Positions 23,403 to 35,551 of a stretch of 64,000 nt of DNA are shown here, piece after piece. The stretch is from Halocaridina rubra (taxonomy: Eukaryota > Arthropoda > Malacostraca > Decapoda > Atyidae), in assembly GCA_037179515.1 (NCBI GenBank), contig JAXCGZ010009443.1, positions 1 to 64,000 of the forward strand. Direction: 5' to 3'. A model generated the notes under the pieces. It searched no databases. It was not told the DNA's origin and saw nothing but the letters and a program-made list of their open reading frames with translations. Numbering within the stretch: position 1 is the stretch's first letter; every line of letters begins with the position of its first letter. The translations under genes were made by a program, and so were the position numbers.

Positions 23403-25269
23403 ATCATAATTGTGCCAATATATATCATAATTTTGCTATTTATACATTACTTACTATTTGGATATCAGTGTAAATTTAGAATTTTATTAGATTACTAAAT
23501 AAGGTTCTTCTATTCTCTTCATCGCTTTCCCATTCTCAAAGGCATGTACAACATTTGGGAATCCATTCTCTTTACTCTTTCAACATCTCGACTTATTCTA
23601 AGTTGAGCTCTCTGAATTACTATAAAAAGTTTTATGTACTTACAATGTAAACAGAGAATATTATATTATTCAGGTACTAAGTTCATTACCAAAATAATAT
23701 ATCCCGTGCAGAGAAACTACATTCCCCTAGAAGGTTGTGAACCTAATATTAAGCTGTGGAAAGAGAGAAAGAGATGAAAGTTCTTATTAGCACCACTTAT
23801 CACTAACATTTTCAAAACAATGTTTAAGTTCTCTAATTCTGTGAATGCCTATAAACTGTCAAACTGTCATCGTGGTTGAGGACGATTAAAACAGGAAACG
23901 AGATTTATATAATATTAACCAAGGTAGGTAACAGAAATCCGAAGCAGGTCAGTAGACATTTAATCTAGATTGGTATGCTATTCTTGTGTGCGCTTGAATG
24001 ATATTTTGAAGAGATCTCATATTTCTATTGCACATTCCAATTGTGTATAGAATTTTTGTATTGTTAATGCAGTTGTACTATTTTCTCTAATAATTAAAAT
24101 TTACAGTTTAATTGAAGGCTAATGTGCGATTAATGAAACATTTTCCCCATGGAATATTCTTTCTGAAGGTTTTCTTAAAATGTTTTCAACAGATGTTTTC
24201 GACAAAGCAGGTCAGATATATTCCATATTGTTCAACATGTGTTCAAGTGTTTGAGGTTTCATATTTTATTTCTTGCATTTGCCTTATATACATAACCTAA
24301 AAAGCAAAACATGACTCATAAAACTCATCCATAATTTGCTTGTTTATTCTTCAAGAACTTTTACCAAGAATTTCACTGTAGAATGAAAAGGTTGTGTCAA
24401 GCCATTTGTAAGGCACAGCAATGTACAGAAAAATTAATAAAATGTGGCAGAATAATTCATTATTTTTAATCCTATGGCATAAAAGCATTAATACGTCCTC
24501 TATCTAATCTGGCAGTTCTATTATCGCAACTCTGGTATACAAAGGGGACTCGTGGAGATCAAAGGTTATGTACCTCGATCATTTCTCTAAGCCTCTTGGA
24601 AATACAGGGCTGCCACAATTCCCCCCCCCCACAACCCTGCATGGGTTATCCACAGGGTAAGTGGGTAAGAAACTTATGCCGTCAAGCCCAACAACCAAAG
24701 ATGGCTTACCTTTGCCGCTACATATCACGGAATCCCCTTACACCAGCCTGTCCCAAGTCACTGCGCTTGTGGTGCAATAAACCACTTTGAACCATATTAC
24801 CTATTCGCAATCTTTTCCCTAAACGCAATCTCTCTGGAATGAAGTGGATAAGTAAGTAGAGTATCATAATAAATGGTGCATAAAGTTGATCCAATAAAAT
24901 ATAATCGATATGAACACATGATAATGACAATACCATATGTCGAAAAAACTAAATAAGGTTAATGTAATGCTGGATTTGCAATAAATCTTACAAGATGAGA
25001 AAGGTGAGCCACCTACAGGTATCAGGATTCTGGATCAATTACAAGTTCCATAACGATGAGGAACATGTGAAAGTTGAATGTTTATGATGGTAAGACATAG
25101 GACTAAACAGTGCTTCAAACTACATTGCTAAACCTGGAGTAGCAACAAATGAATATTCTCAGCGTCTGATATTTTAAGCAAAACCTCCGAAAATGTCAAT
25201 TATATTTAGCATCAGAAACCAAGACTTGTCAAACGGAAGGAGAGATAATGGATGGACAAAAGTGTCCAT

Positions 25270-25765
25270 GTACAATAAATTGGTCAAAATAGAGCTCATG
25301 GAATTACATGGCTTGGTGTTTGACTCCAACCTAAAAAGTTCGAATGTTGTAACCCATGTCCATACAGAACTCATGGCATAGAATGGCTCTGTGTTTGTTT
25401 CCAACCTAATGTGTTCATATGTTATAAAAAAAAAAGTCATTACAAAACTCACGGAATAATTATGGCTTTGTGTTTGTTTCCAACCAAAGGTGTTCACATG
25501 CTATAATTTAAGTCATAAAAAAGCTCATGGCATAACATGGTTTGGTGTACGATTCTAATCTATAGTGTTCACATGCTATAAATTAAGTCAAAACAGAGCT
25601 CATAGATTTATATGACTGAGTTTGATGCCAACCTATGGTGATCACATGCTACACAATAAATCAAAATAAGAGCTCGTGGTATAACATAGTTTTGTGTTTG
25701 GTGCCATTCTATATCAAGTCCAATAAGAGCTCATGGAATGCTGCTACTTTGTGTTTGATTTAAGC
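25270..25765. repeat. ~75-bp tandem repeat
   Basis: Six to seven diverged copies with the frame GTGTTTGxTTCCAACC, GTGTTCACATGCTATA and AGAGCTCATGGCATAA. Confidence 0.8.
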
Positions 25766-26197
25766 CACAACGAAATACTTTTACAAAAGTAACAGCATGC
25801 AATCAGGAAAACTTTCACTAGTGACAGATATCATGGCTCAAGTTTTCAAAGTCCTAGAAAACCTGCTTTGTAAGTACTACTTATCAGCGAGAGACCATAA
25901 TGAAAAAACAGCGACACACTTACTTAAACCATTAATTATGTACTAAGCAAATTCCAACTTCTCGATACACTATAATGTGCATCGTACTAAAAATGTTGAA
26001 TTACATATTTTTTAATATCTGCATTCAGTATAATAAAATGGGATTTACTCTGTCAGCAAATGAGTAATTAAGCATGATAATTACAATATTTCTGTCCATT
26101 AAATGGAATGAGGCTAAATGTACTATGAGGATACACTTCAACGCCTACAGCAAAGAATGCTGACAGTGTTATAATTAATACATATAGTGTATATACC

Positions 26198-26289
<92 letters not shown>
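26198..26289. repeat. (TA)n microsatellite, left border of fold-back element
   Basis: About 45 TA units with one slip; the fold-back terminus starts right after it. Confidence 0.97.
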
Positions 26290-26291
<2 letters not shown>

Positions 26292-26294
<3 letters not shown>

Positions 26295-26657
26295 TGTTCC
26301 CCCCCCCTTATCGCGGTAGTTTGGTTCTGGGACCCGGCGCGAACCAGGAAAACCGCGGAGTAGGATCAGCCTTTTTTTTTTTTTTTTTTTTTTTGAGATG
26401 ATTATGACACCAGGACAGGCCAAAAATGATAAAATAAAACGGCCTTTATCAGACTGTAAAGAGAAACAGATGGAGAGTGTAATGACCTGTCAGATGTGAA
26501 GGGATTATAAGAGATGTGTAATGAATATCCAGCTCTCTGCTGGGTTTACTATACCTCTGCATTACTTTCATGATGTCTATTCTAAACATTCTCCTTAGAT
26601 CTTAATATTATTATTATTATTGGCAACAATAATTTTCCTCTGATGATGATTGGGGAG

Positions 26658-26699
<42 letters not shown>

Positions 26700-26839
26700 T
26701 ATTATTATTATTATTATCATCATCATTATTATTGCGAATTCGTAATTAAACCATTATTTTTACTATAAATAATGTAGTTTTGATTGAATGAACAAGAGTT
26801 ACTTAAAGACCCCTCTCTCTCTCTCTCCTCCTCTCTCTC

Positions 26840-26883
<44 letters not shown>

Positions 26884-27049
26884 TCTATTCTACCCAACCC
26901 CCCACACTCTCTTTGTCCCACCCAACTAGGCTGGGGCACTTTACACAGTTATTAAAAGTAAATAAACCAACAGATGTACAAACAATGATAATAATAATGA
27001 TGATGATAATAAACTCCACAATCATCATCAAAGGAAAATTATTGTTGCC

Positions 27050-27084
<35 letters not shown>

Positions 27085-27367
27085 TAATAATAATAATAAT
27101 AATAAGATCTAAGCAGAATTATTGGAATAGACATCATGAAAGTAATGCAAAGCTATATTAAAACCCATCTTTTATAATCCCTTCACATCTGACAGGTCAT
27201 TACACTCTCCATCTCTGTTTCTCTTTACAACCTGATAAAGTCTGTGTTATTTTATAATTTTTTGGCCCATCCTGGTGTCACAATAATCTTAAAAAAAAAA
27301 AAAAAAAAAGAGAGGGCGATATAGTGAGAACGCGAACCAAGAAACGCGAATAACCGAGGAAACACTG
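26292..27367. mobile_element. Fold-back element with pogo/Tigger-like termini
   Basis: The ends are CAGTGTTCC at 26292 and the inverted AACACTG ending at 27367, bordered by TA on the right and by (TA)n tracts on both sides. Behind the ends the arms stay inverted copies for about 400-445 bp (26292-26737 against 26970-27367). For example, GACACCAGGACAGGCC faces GGCCCATCCTGGTGTC. An ACCTGTCAGATGTGAAGGG block occurs in both arms. The spacer of about 230 bp carries a (CT)n tract. No transposase is present. TA targets and the CAGTG end suggest a pogo/Tigger-type non-autonomous element. Confidence 0.75.
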
Positions 27368-27807
<440 letters not shown>

Positions 27808-27810
<3 letters not shown>

Positions 27811-27986
27811 TATGTATAACTTTTGAGCTGATTAATTCGTGCGCTTTGCATTGCGCCATTGTTTTGTTGTTTTTTACTGAAGTAGAACACGCCATGTCGG
27901 ACATCTAAGTTTGAGTAATAAAACCTCCACTTTTCTCACGATTTTTAATGGCATTCTCCTCACCCATCTAATCATAGTATGGAACA
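27808..27986 (+). repeat. 5' LTR
   Basis: 179 bp, TG...CA. It differs from the 3' LTR at the third base (C for T), one A/G near the end and the length of a T run. It contains AATAAA and a T-rich stretch as expected of a compact LTR. Confidence 0.9.
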
Positions 27987-27988
27987 AA

Positions 27989-28002
27989 TGGCGACGAGGT
28001 AC
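27989..28002 (+). other. Primer-binding site of the gypsy element
   Basis: TGGCGACGAGGTAC two bases after the 5' LTR. TGG pairs with a tRNA CCA end. The tRNA species was not determined. Confidence 0.6.
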
Positions 28003-28558
28003 AAAGGACCAATGCAGTAGCAAAAGGAACTTCTGGTTTGCAGTATTTAAGTGAATTTTTTGCAGTTTTGAGGTAGCCGGTAAATTGGGTAAGCTTCTAA
28101 CTTCCGAGATTTTCGTTCCCGTGGCCACCCTCCATAGGCTGTTTTGATCAAGTTTTGCAGTTAGCATTGGAGCCTTCATAGATGCCGTATTATAACTGTG
28201 TTTAAGCCTAATGCTGACGATTTTTTCAAGATTGGAAAGCTATAGTGATTATTTTCCAAGGTGTACCCTAGATTGATGATAGCCTATGGTAGGCCAATTG
28301 TGTTTATCGGTAACCTTGTTTCCAGTGTTTTGTGGACGGTAGCCTTGATTGATCATAGCCTACCGTAAGCCTATGGTGCTTAACCCCAGTGCTTTGAGGA
28401 GTGGAGTAAAACAAATTGCATATAGGCCTAGCCTAGTTCTATGATGTTTAGCTTATGTTGTCAGTGCTATAATATTTAGCCTATTCTGTCTGTGCCATGA
28501 TTGCATGTTGTGTATTTTGAGATTATTACCAGTTCACCCAGTGACTTAGCCTATAATC

Positions 28559-31500
28559 ATGCCTCAAGAAAATGAAAATAGGGCTAACCGCAGAGTGAAC
28601 ATTGATCATTTTAATCCTTCAAAGATTTCTTTTGAATTGTGGTTAAGTTTGTTGGAAGCAAATTTTTTTAATTTGGAAATAACTGAGGCAAATAGTAACA
28701 AATAATTTACTTCTGGTTTCTATTGGTACTGAAGTTTATGCTATTTTAGGAAACATTTGTGCCCCAGATTTACCACATACTAAGTCGTATGAGGATTTAT
28801 GCAAATTACTTAAGGCACATTATGATGCAAAGCCTAGTTATCATAGAAGTTTATTGGCTTTTCAACAAAGGAGGAAAAAAGGAGGCGAGACATTAAAAGA
28901 TTTGTATGCAGACCTGAAGTGTCTAGCCAAAGACTGTGATTTTGGTAGCAACTTTGATTCTCGTGTGCGGGATCAGTTGTTTATGGCTCTTGAAAATGAG
29001 GTTTATTTTTCAAATCTGGTTGCTGAAAATTTAAATTTGAAGGTTATGTCTTCTATCCAAATAGTTGAGAGAGTTTTGAATTTTGAACAAGCTTATGTTT
29101 CTGAAAAGGCTGGTGTTATTCAAAAGGTTAAAACCCCAACCAATGGTCCCATGAGTAAGTCAGTTTCTTGTAAACACTGTGGTTACCCTCATGATAGTGC
29201 AAAATGTCGCTTTAAGAATTTAACATGTAATTTATGTGGTAAGAAAGGACATTTAAAACAAGTTTGTTGGAAGGCTTCAAAAGATGTCAAAGGTAATGTG
29301 AAGCCAAAGCCAGTAAAAGAAAGTTTTAATAAGGCTTCTGAGAAAAAACATAAGGTTAAAGTTAAAGCAGTAGACAAGGTAGCATTTTCCAGTGATACTG
29401 ATGAAGAAAGACTGTTGTCAGTAAAAACTGTCAATGCTATTGGTAAAGATGAAGTGAATATTTTGGTTAATGGTAAGTTTGTACCTTTTGAGGTGGATAC
29501 AGGTGCTGCTGTGAGTACCTTGACTAAAGATTGGGTTCATAATTTGGGATTGTCCATTGTAGATTGTAATAAAATGTTAAATGCTTATGATGATCTCAAA
29601 ATAAATGTTTTGGGTAAAGTTGGAGTGGATGTTTACTATAATTCTCTGCAAGTGAAACAGACATTTTATGTTGTAGGGAATCATAATTCTAACTTATGTG
29701 GTAAAGATTTGATGCCAAAAATAGGTATTTATTTGTCTGGTATTAATGATTCTTCTAAAATTACTAAAGTCAATGGTTCTGTGGTAGAATTGTTGAATGA
29801 TTATGAAGTTAATCCTAATAAACCCATTTCAGATATTACAGCTCTCATTCATGTTAAGAGTGATGTAGTTCCAAAATTCAGAAAACACAGATCAGTTCCA
29901 ATTCACTATAAACCTTTAGTTGAAGATGCTTTAAATAAACTGATTGTAGATGATATAGTTGAGCCTGTTAACCATAGTGAGTGGGCTGCCCCCATTGTTA
30001 CTGTGTTGAAATCGGATAAGGAGTCTGTACGTATCTGTGGAGATTTTAAAGACTTGAATAAATGTATATCATGTGACCAATATCCATTACCTAAAACAGA
30101 TGAGTTGTTAGCATCTATTGGTAAGGGAAAGATTTTTTCTACTATTGATTTAAAAAATGCATATTTACAGATTTCTGTGAGTGAAGAAAGCCAAAAGTAT
30201 TTAGTAGTAAATACACATAAAGGTTTGTTTAAGTACAAAAGATTACCTTTTGGTCTTTCTTCTTCACCAGCTATATTTCAGAGATTTATGGCTAACCTGC
30301 TGAAAGATGTAGAGGGAGTTGATAGCTTATTTGGATGACATTATTGTAAGTGGTGAATCTGAAGAGCAGCATGATCTTAGGTTTATTGAAATGTTAAAAA
30401 TTTTGCAAGAGCATAATGTTCAGATTAACAAGAAAAAATGTGCTGTTAAGGTTTCTTCTTTAGAATATCTTGGATTTTGTATCTCAGGTGAAGGAATCAA
30501 ACCTTCCCCTAAGAAGGTCAAAGCTATTCTAGATTCTCCACCCCCTACTTCTGTTGCAGAGTTGCAATCTTTTATTGGAATGTTGACATATTATTGTAAA
30601 TTCAATAAGAATTTTTCTTCCAAGCTGGCCCCCTTGTATGAATTGCTAAACAAAGAATAAAGTTTTTAAATGGTCTGAACTTGAAAACAAAGCTTTTGAA
30701 ATTGTAAAATCGGATTTATCAAAAGGTCCCCTTTTGGCTAATTATGATGGTAATAGTCCACTAGTTGTTGAAGTGGATGCGTCTCCTATTGGTGTAGGAT
30801 GTGTATTGTTGCAAAAAATTGATGGAAGAGAATTACCAGTTTATTTTGCTAGTAAAAAACTGACATCAGCTGAACAGAACTATGCTCAAATTGACCGAGA
30901 AGGGCTTGCCTTAGTTTTTGGGTTGAATCGCTTTAGATATTTTTTACTTGGAAGACAATTTGAAGCAAGGACCGACCATAAACCACTTTTAGGTTTATTT
31001 GGCAAAGGGCGTCATATTCCTACTAATGCCAATGCTCGTATTCAGCGTTGGGCACTGTTTCTCTCTCAATATGATTTTGAGCTTACTTACAAAGTGGGTA
31101 AAGAAAATGTTGTGGCTGATGCCCTTAGCAGGTTGCCTGTTGATGATGATCATAAATCCATGACTCCAAATGAATACATTAAGTTAGTTGAAGCTTTAGA
31201 TTTTGAAGGTATTTCTTTTTCAAAATCAGAAAGTGTACTCAGAAAGATGAGGTTTTGGGTCAACTCATGCATAATATAAGATTTGGTTGGTCTACAAATG
31301 ATTTGAGATTACATGAATATAGTTCTGTTAAATCTGATCTTAGTTTATATGACAATGTAATTTTGTACAGAAACAGAATTGTAATACCTACCAGCTTAAG
31401 ATGTAAAATACTTGAGCACTTACATAGTGGTCATAATGGGATAAATGTGATGAAAGCAGAAGCTAGGAATTGGGTTTGGTGGCCTAAAATTGACCAAGAT

Positions 31501-33189
31501 ATTTCTGAAATTACAAAGAATTGTCCAGTTTGTTTTAAAAATTTTCAACCAAACCAAGCTCCTGTGTTGTCATGGTCTACCCCTGATAAGGCATGGTCAA
31601 GACTTCACATTGACTATGCTGGACCCATAGATAACAAATATTTTCTTGTAATTTTAGATGCATATTGTAAGTTTCTAGATGTTCAAGTTACTAGTTCAAT
31701 GACTTCAAGTGTTACCATTGAATTGCTTAGAAAAACATTTTCTAATTTTGGTATTCCAGACATTGTTGTCTCGGATTTTGCTCCATATTTTGTGTCCGAG
31801 GAGATTAAAGCTTTTTATAAGAAAAATGGTATTCAACATTTAACTCCTGCCCCATACAATCCATCATCTAATGGGTTGGCGGAAAGAGCAGTTTGAACTT
31901 TAAAAGAGGGCTTAAGTAAATTCAACAGTGGATCATTGAATACTAGAATCTGTAGATTTTTGTACAATTATAGGAAGAGTATGCATAGTGGTATAGGTAA
32001 ATCACCAGCAGAGTTACTATTTGGAAGATGTTTTAAAACAACTTTAGTATCTGTAAAATGTTCCCCTAACAAAGACAGAGACCTGGAAAAATTGTCAAAG
32101 AAAGTTTTCTCTGAAGGGACAAATATGTACAATGTTGGTGATGCAGTTTTTGCTAAAAATTTTGGGAAGGGAGAGACTTGGATTGAAGGTAAAATTATTG
32201 AAGTGCTTGGTGTAAGAAATTATTTGGTGCAAGTTCATGATTTTGGTCTTTCTTTCTTTCTATGAGGTTAAAGCCAACCTTATGTTGGCACGGGCCCTTG
32301 TCCAAAGGACGGCCCGTAGGTGGTTGCTTGAGTTCATTGTCTGTGCTTACTTTTTTTCCACCTTGGAGGTCCGAAGGTCTCCAAGGTGTTAAGATGAACG
32401 TCCAAGCTGTTGAGTATTTTCTGGACTATTGAAGCACCGCATTCTGGAGCATTGGGATGTTGTATATTGATGTCCAAGTTCATTCCAAGTCTAAAGGTGT
32501 TTGTTTTTGGACATTCTAGCAGGTAGTGTAACAAGGCTTTATCTATTACTTTGCTACAGTATTTGCACTCCCTTGCAAGGTTTCCAATTACTTCCCAGCA
32601 GCAGTTGTATCCAAGTCTGAGTCTGGCTGCAGTTACAGCTAGGCTTCTTGGGGTGTATATTGATATATGTGATGGTTCAAGTTTTGTGGCTTCCTTGTAC
32701 CATTTGGCAGAGTAGGAACCTTTGTTTACCCGGCTGTTGTGGTTTTCATGCATTGCTTTTTGAAGTGACTGTTTATTCTTTGATTTATATTGTTGCAGGC
32801 TGGGCTGTATAGCGCATGTTATGTTGTGGCATGAGACAGCGTTCTTAGCGAGTTGAGATTTTGGTAATATATCATGGAAGAGGCATCATGATCAGCTTAT
32901 GCCTAGATTTACTGGTACTTGTATTAAGACACCTAGAGAGTCTCCAATGCCTTTAGGTTCTTCGAATGTAAGTAATTATTCCTATGCCTCTAGTTCCACT
33001 AATGATGTTGAAGTATCTTCACAAAAGTGTGATGTTTCAGTTCAACCTGATAGTAATTGTATTGAGTCTGAAGACACAGTCTCAGAAACTGAAAGGTGTG
33101 GTGTGAATGATAAACAGGTTGTATCACCATCTCCAATATTACGGAGATCAAAGAGAATTATTAAGCCACCAGAAAAATTAAATTTGTAA
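28559..33189 (+). pseudogene. Gag-pol of the gypsy element, disrupted
   Basis: Likely start ATG at 28559. Gag runs to about 29150. Two zinc knuckles follow (29166-29270; CKHC...H...C and CNLCGKKGHLKQVC), then protease around VDTGAAVSTL (29492), RT from about 29850 with YLDDI at about 30322, RNase H from about 30760 (VEVDASPIGVG), the integrase H-H/C-C finger at about 31415-31535 and the integrase core to about 31890. The frame is broken near 28700 (gag), 30320 (just before YLDD), 30660, 31255, at an in-frame TGA at 31894 and by a LINE insertion at 32248. The reading resumes at about 32880-33189 (C-terminal tail). Confidence 0.88.
32248..32856 (-). mobile_element. 5'-truncated non-LTR retrotransposon nested in the gypsy element
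   Basis: Flanked by the 9-bp duplication GATTTTGGT (32239-32247 and 32857-32865), which splits the gypsy reading frame. On the minus strand a 139-codon frame (32753-32334) reads RSLAVTAARLRLGYN, then CKYC and HYLLECPKT, the C-terminal end of a LINE RNase H/CCHC-type region. The 3' end is a (GAAA)n tail. Length 609 bp. Confidence 0.82.
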
Positions 33190-33289
33190 TGTCTTTTGTT
33201 ACCATAATATATTGATATTTCTGTATAATGATTGTTGTATGTTTATATTTTTCTGATCCATTTTTGATAAGTTTTGTATGTTTTTTCTT

Positions 33290-33300
33290 GGAGGGAGGAA
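33290..33300 (+). other. Polypurine tract of the gypsy element
   Basis: GGAGGGAGGAA directly before the 3' LTR, the usual plus-strand primer position. Confidence 0.75.
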
Positions 33301-33677
<377 letters not shown>

Positions 33678-33681
33678 TTCA

Positions 33682-33830
33682 TCAATTAGTCCCCATTCAA
33701 ATGAGGGTGGACAGGCACGCTGGAGCTAGGTTTTCAAGGTTGGATGCCATTCCAAATGCCATGCAGTAGGCTCAAACCCGCGTTAAGTCACTTCCCAACT
33801 CAAGAGCTCTACCAGCAAGCTTTTGCAGCA
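33682..33830 (-). mobile_element. SINE-B copy
   Basis: Starts directly after the (TA)n tract with TTAGTCCCCATTCAAATGAG and ends in GAGCTCTACCAG. Confidence 0.72.
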
Positions 33831-33995
33831 CTTTTTTGCAGTCAGTAAGGTAATGTCCATTAAATCAAATCTGCAATAATTAGTGCCGCCCGAATCGTGT
33901 TAAGTGAGGTAGAAGGTAAATATTTTAAGAGCCAATAACTTACTAGCAGGTGTTCACAGGCATCAGGACATCTGTTACAACACTCCTGCCCAGAG

Positions 33996-34064
33996 TATAT
34001 ATACCCTGCTAATCAGATACAACGTGCGCCCTGCAACGCCTTCAACCGACCTGTCTCACTAACT
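33996..34064 (+). promoter_or_regulatory. Candidate promoter and noncoding first exon of the BRICHOS gene
   Basis: A TATATATA box at 33996-34003 lies about 20-30 bp before a C/A-rich segment that ends at a strong donor (AACT|GTAAGT, 34065). A second acceptor just before 35480 would then bring in the ATG exon. The arrangement is typical of small secreted arthropod proteins, but transcription start and splicing are inferred. Confidence 0.4.
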
Positions 34065-34103
34065 GTAAGTATTTTCATGTTCCAGTACACAAAAGCTCTA
34101 CGA

Positions 34104-34280
34104 GGACTGCATCAGGGCAGTGATTAGAGCACTCAACTCGGGAGGGTGATAAACCCATTAACAATCGCACCGGAAGGAGTTAGGAAGGCATCTAGCCTTA
34201 ATTCCTCAGCACAAACTTTACTGTGTCCAGCTCCCATAATGAGGATTAATAGTGATACAATAAAACGCCAAACAACAATA
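34104..34280 (+). mobile_element. SINE-B, full copy
   Basis: GGGCAGTGATTAGAGCACTC (A box), AGGCATCTAGCCTTAATTCC, and AATGAGGATTAATAGTGATA at the tail. In the BRICHOS 5' intron. Confidence 0.75.
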
Positions 34281-34559
34281 TACACAAGCTTTATGTACCA
34301 AATAATCATAAACTGTATAAAGAATTATATAATCCATCAACAAACCAAACATTAAGAAAGCATAAAGATCCAATGATGAGTAAGTGCATGAATACCACTA
34401 TGTGAATGCAGATCAAGAAATAATTGTTCATCTCATCTCCTATGATTACTGAATAACCGATTATATATACCAGACTATTCTTTGATGGAGAAAAAACGTT
34501 TCAGTCATTACTCAATTATTTAAATATATTTTTTTGCCATTTCGCGTTATTGTATGTCA

Positions 34560-34645
34560 AAATTAGCCCTCATTCCATTGGGAGTGGACACAGGTTAGAC
34601 TTGGGTAATTAAAACTGGATGCCCTTCCTAACGCTCACTTATTTA
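34560..34645 (-). mobile_element. SINE-B tail half
   Basis: TTAGCCCTCATTCCATTGGG, then GGATGCCCTTCCTAACGC; the head is lost. Confidence 0.65.
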
Positions 34646-34785
34646 CACTTCTACTAAACTATTAAGAGGGGTGAGTGTTGGGGTCAAGGTGAACATTAAA
34701 AATATATACCTAATATTTACCCTCTAACTCAAAACGATGCTAAACTTTAAACCTTGCTGACAGTGTTCTTTTGACATACTACGTC

Positions 34786-34925
34786 ACTATTAATCCCCAT
34801 TATGTGGGTAGCTACAGGTTGGAGCAGGAAAATTAAGGCTGGATGTCCTTCCTAACGCCCCATATGGTGGGCTTTATCACGGATCTGTCACTTCCAGAGT
34901 CGAGTGCTCTAACATTTGCATCCTT
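34786..34925 (-). mobile_element. SINE-B copy
   Basis: ACTATTAATCCCCATTATGT, GGTTGGAGCAGG and GTCACTTCCAGAGTCGAGTG. Confidence 0.7.
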
Positions 34926-35485
34926 AAAGCTTGCTATGAAGGTCTTTAATTAAAACCTATACACTTATTTCATAAGGCAACATTTCTTAATTTCATTTGC
35001 AAGAAATACTAAGAATATGGCATAATACTGTTGATAAACTTGCTTTTATCTTCATTTGCTCTCTTCTATTATGGATAATTAATATCTCTATATGCTATCT
35101 CAAAATATGAATATCATTAAAGGTTTGTAGAAACCAGTATGCATACTACATATGACAGAGAATAATCATTTATATGTCAAAGAAGTTCTTCGTTATGGTA
35201 TTTTACAATAATAAAATGAAAAATGTATAATTAAAAGTCGTTAAGGTAACACTGCATTATATATCATTCAAGCCTATGAACAATGAATTATTCTCTTATA
35301 AAATGAAGAAGGCTTTGCAATGGTAAAAGTAACAATATCTGACAAAAATTGGCTCCTCTTACCGTGATATTCAAAACCAAAAACCATGTAAGTTCTCCTC
35401 CATGCGACTGCCTTTAAAAATAAATGCCTGTACTGTATTATTGTGCATCCAAGTTAACTCATTGTATTTCGTAAGCTAGGACAAG

Positions 35486-35551
35486 ATGCAGGCGTGGATT
35501 GTCCTATCACTGGTGGGCTGTGCATTAGCCAACACTCTTCCTACAGAGGAG
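35486..35551 (+). CDS. BRICHOS gene exon 1 (signal peptide)
   Basis: ATG at 35486 opens 22 codons: a hydrophobic signal peptide, then NTLPTEE. Phase 0 at a GTAAGT donor. The ATG is the first in the exon and gives a textbook signal peptide, which decides the start. Confidence 0.85.

Larger units (their letters stand above)
18618..26197. other. grh 3' UTR and intergenic DNA
   Basis: AT-rich, with no convincing exon on either strand. It holds a probable long grh 3' UTR at the start, tandem repeats at 21.5, 22.5 and 25.3 kb, one old SINE-A and a (TA)n tract. Open frames here are under 110 codons and show no family motif. Confidence 0.6.
34065..35479 (+). other. 5' intron of the BRICHOS gene with SINE-B copies
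   Basis: If the 34020-34064 segment is a noncoding exon, its GTAAGT donor at 34065 pairs with the CTAG acceptor just before 35480. The intron holds three SINE-B copies (34104, 34560 and 34786). No coding potential was seen in it. Confidence 0.4.

Noticed and set aside
24596..24790. 64-aa open frame in a locally GC-rich segment
   Set aside because: No splice context, signal peptide or recognisable motif; nothing beyond an open frame.
29189..30238. Minus-strand open frames within the gypsy gag-pol
   Set aside because: They are antisense shadows of the polyprotein.
32334..32753. Independent 139-aa gene on the minus strand
   Set aside because: It is the tail of a LINE bounded by a target-site duplication inside the gypsy element.
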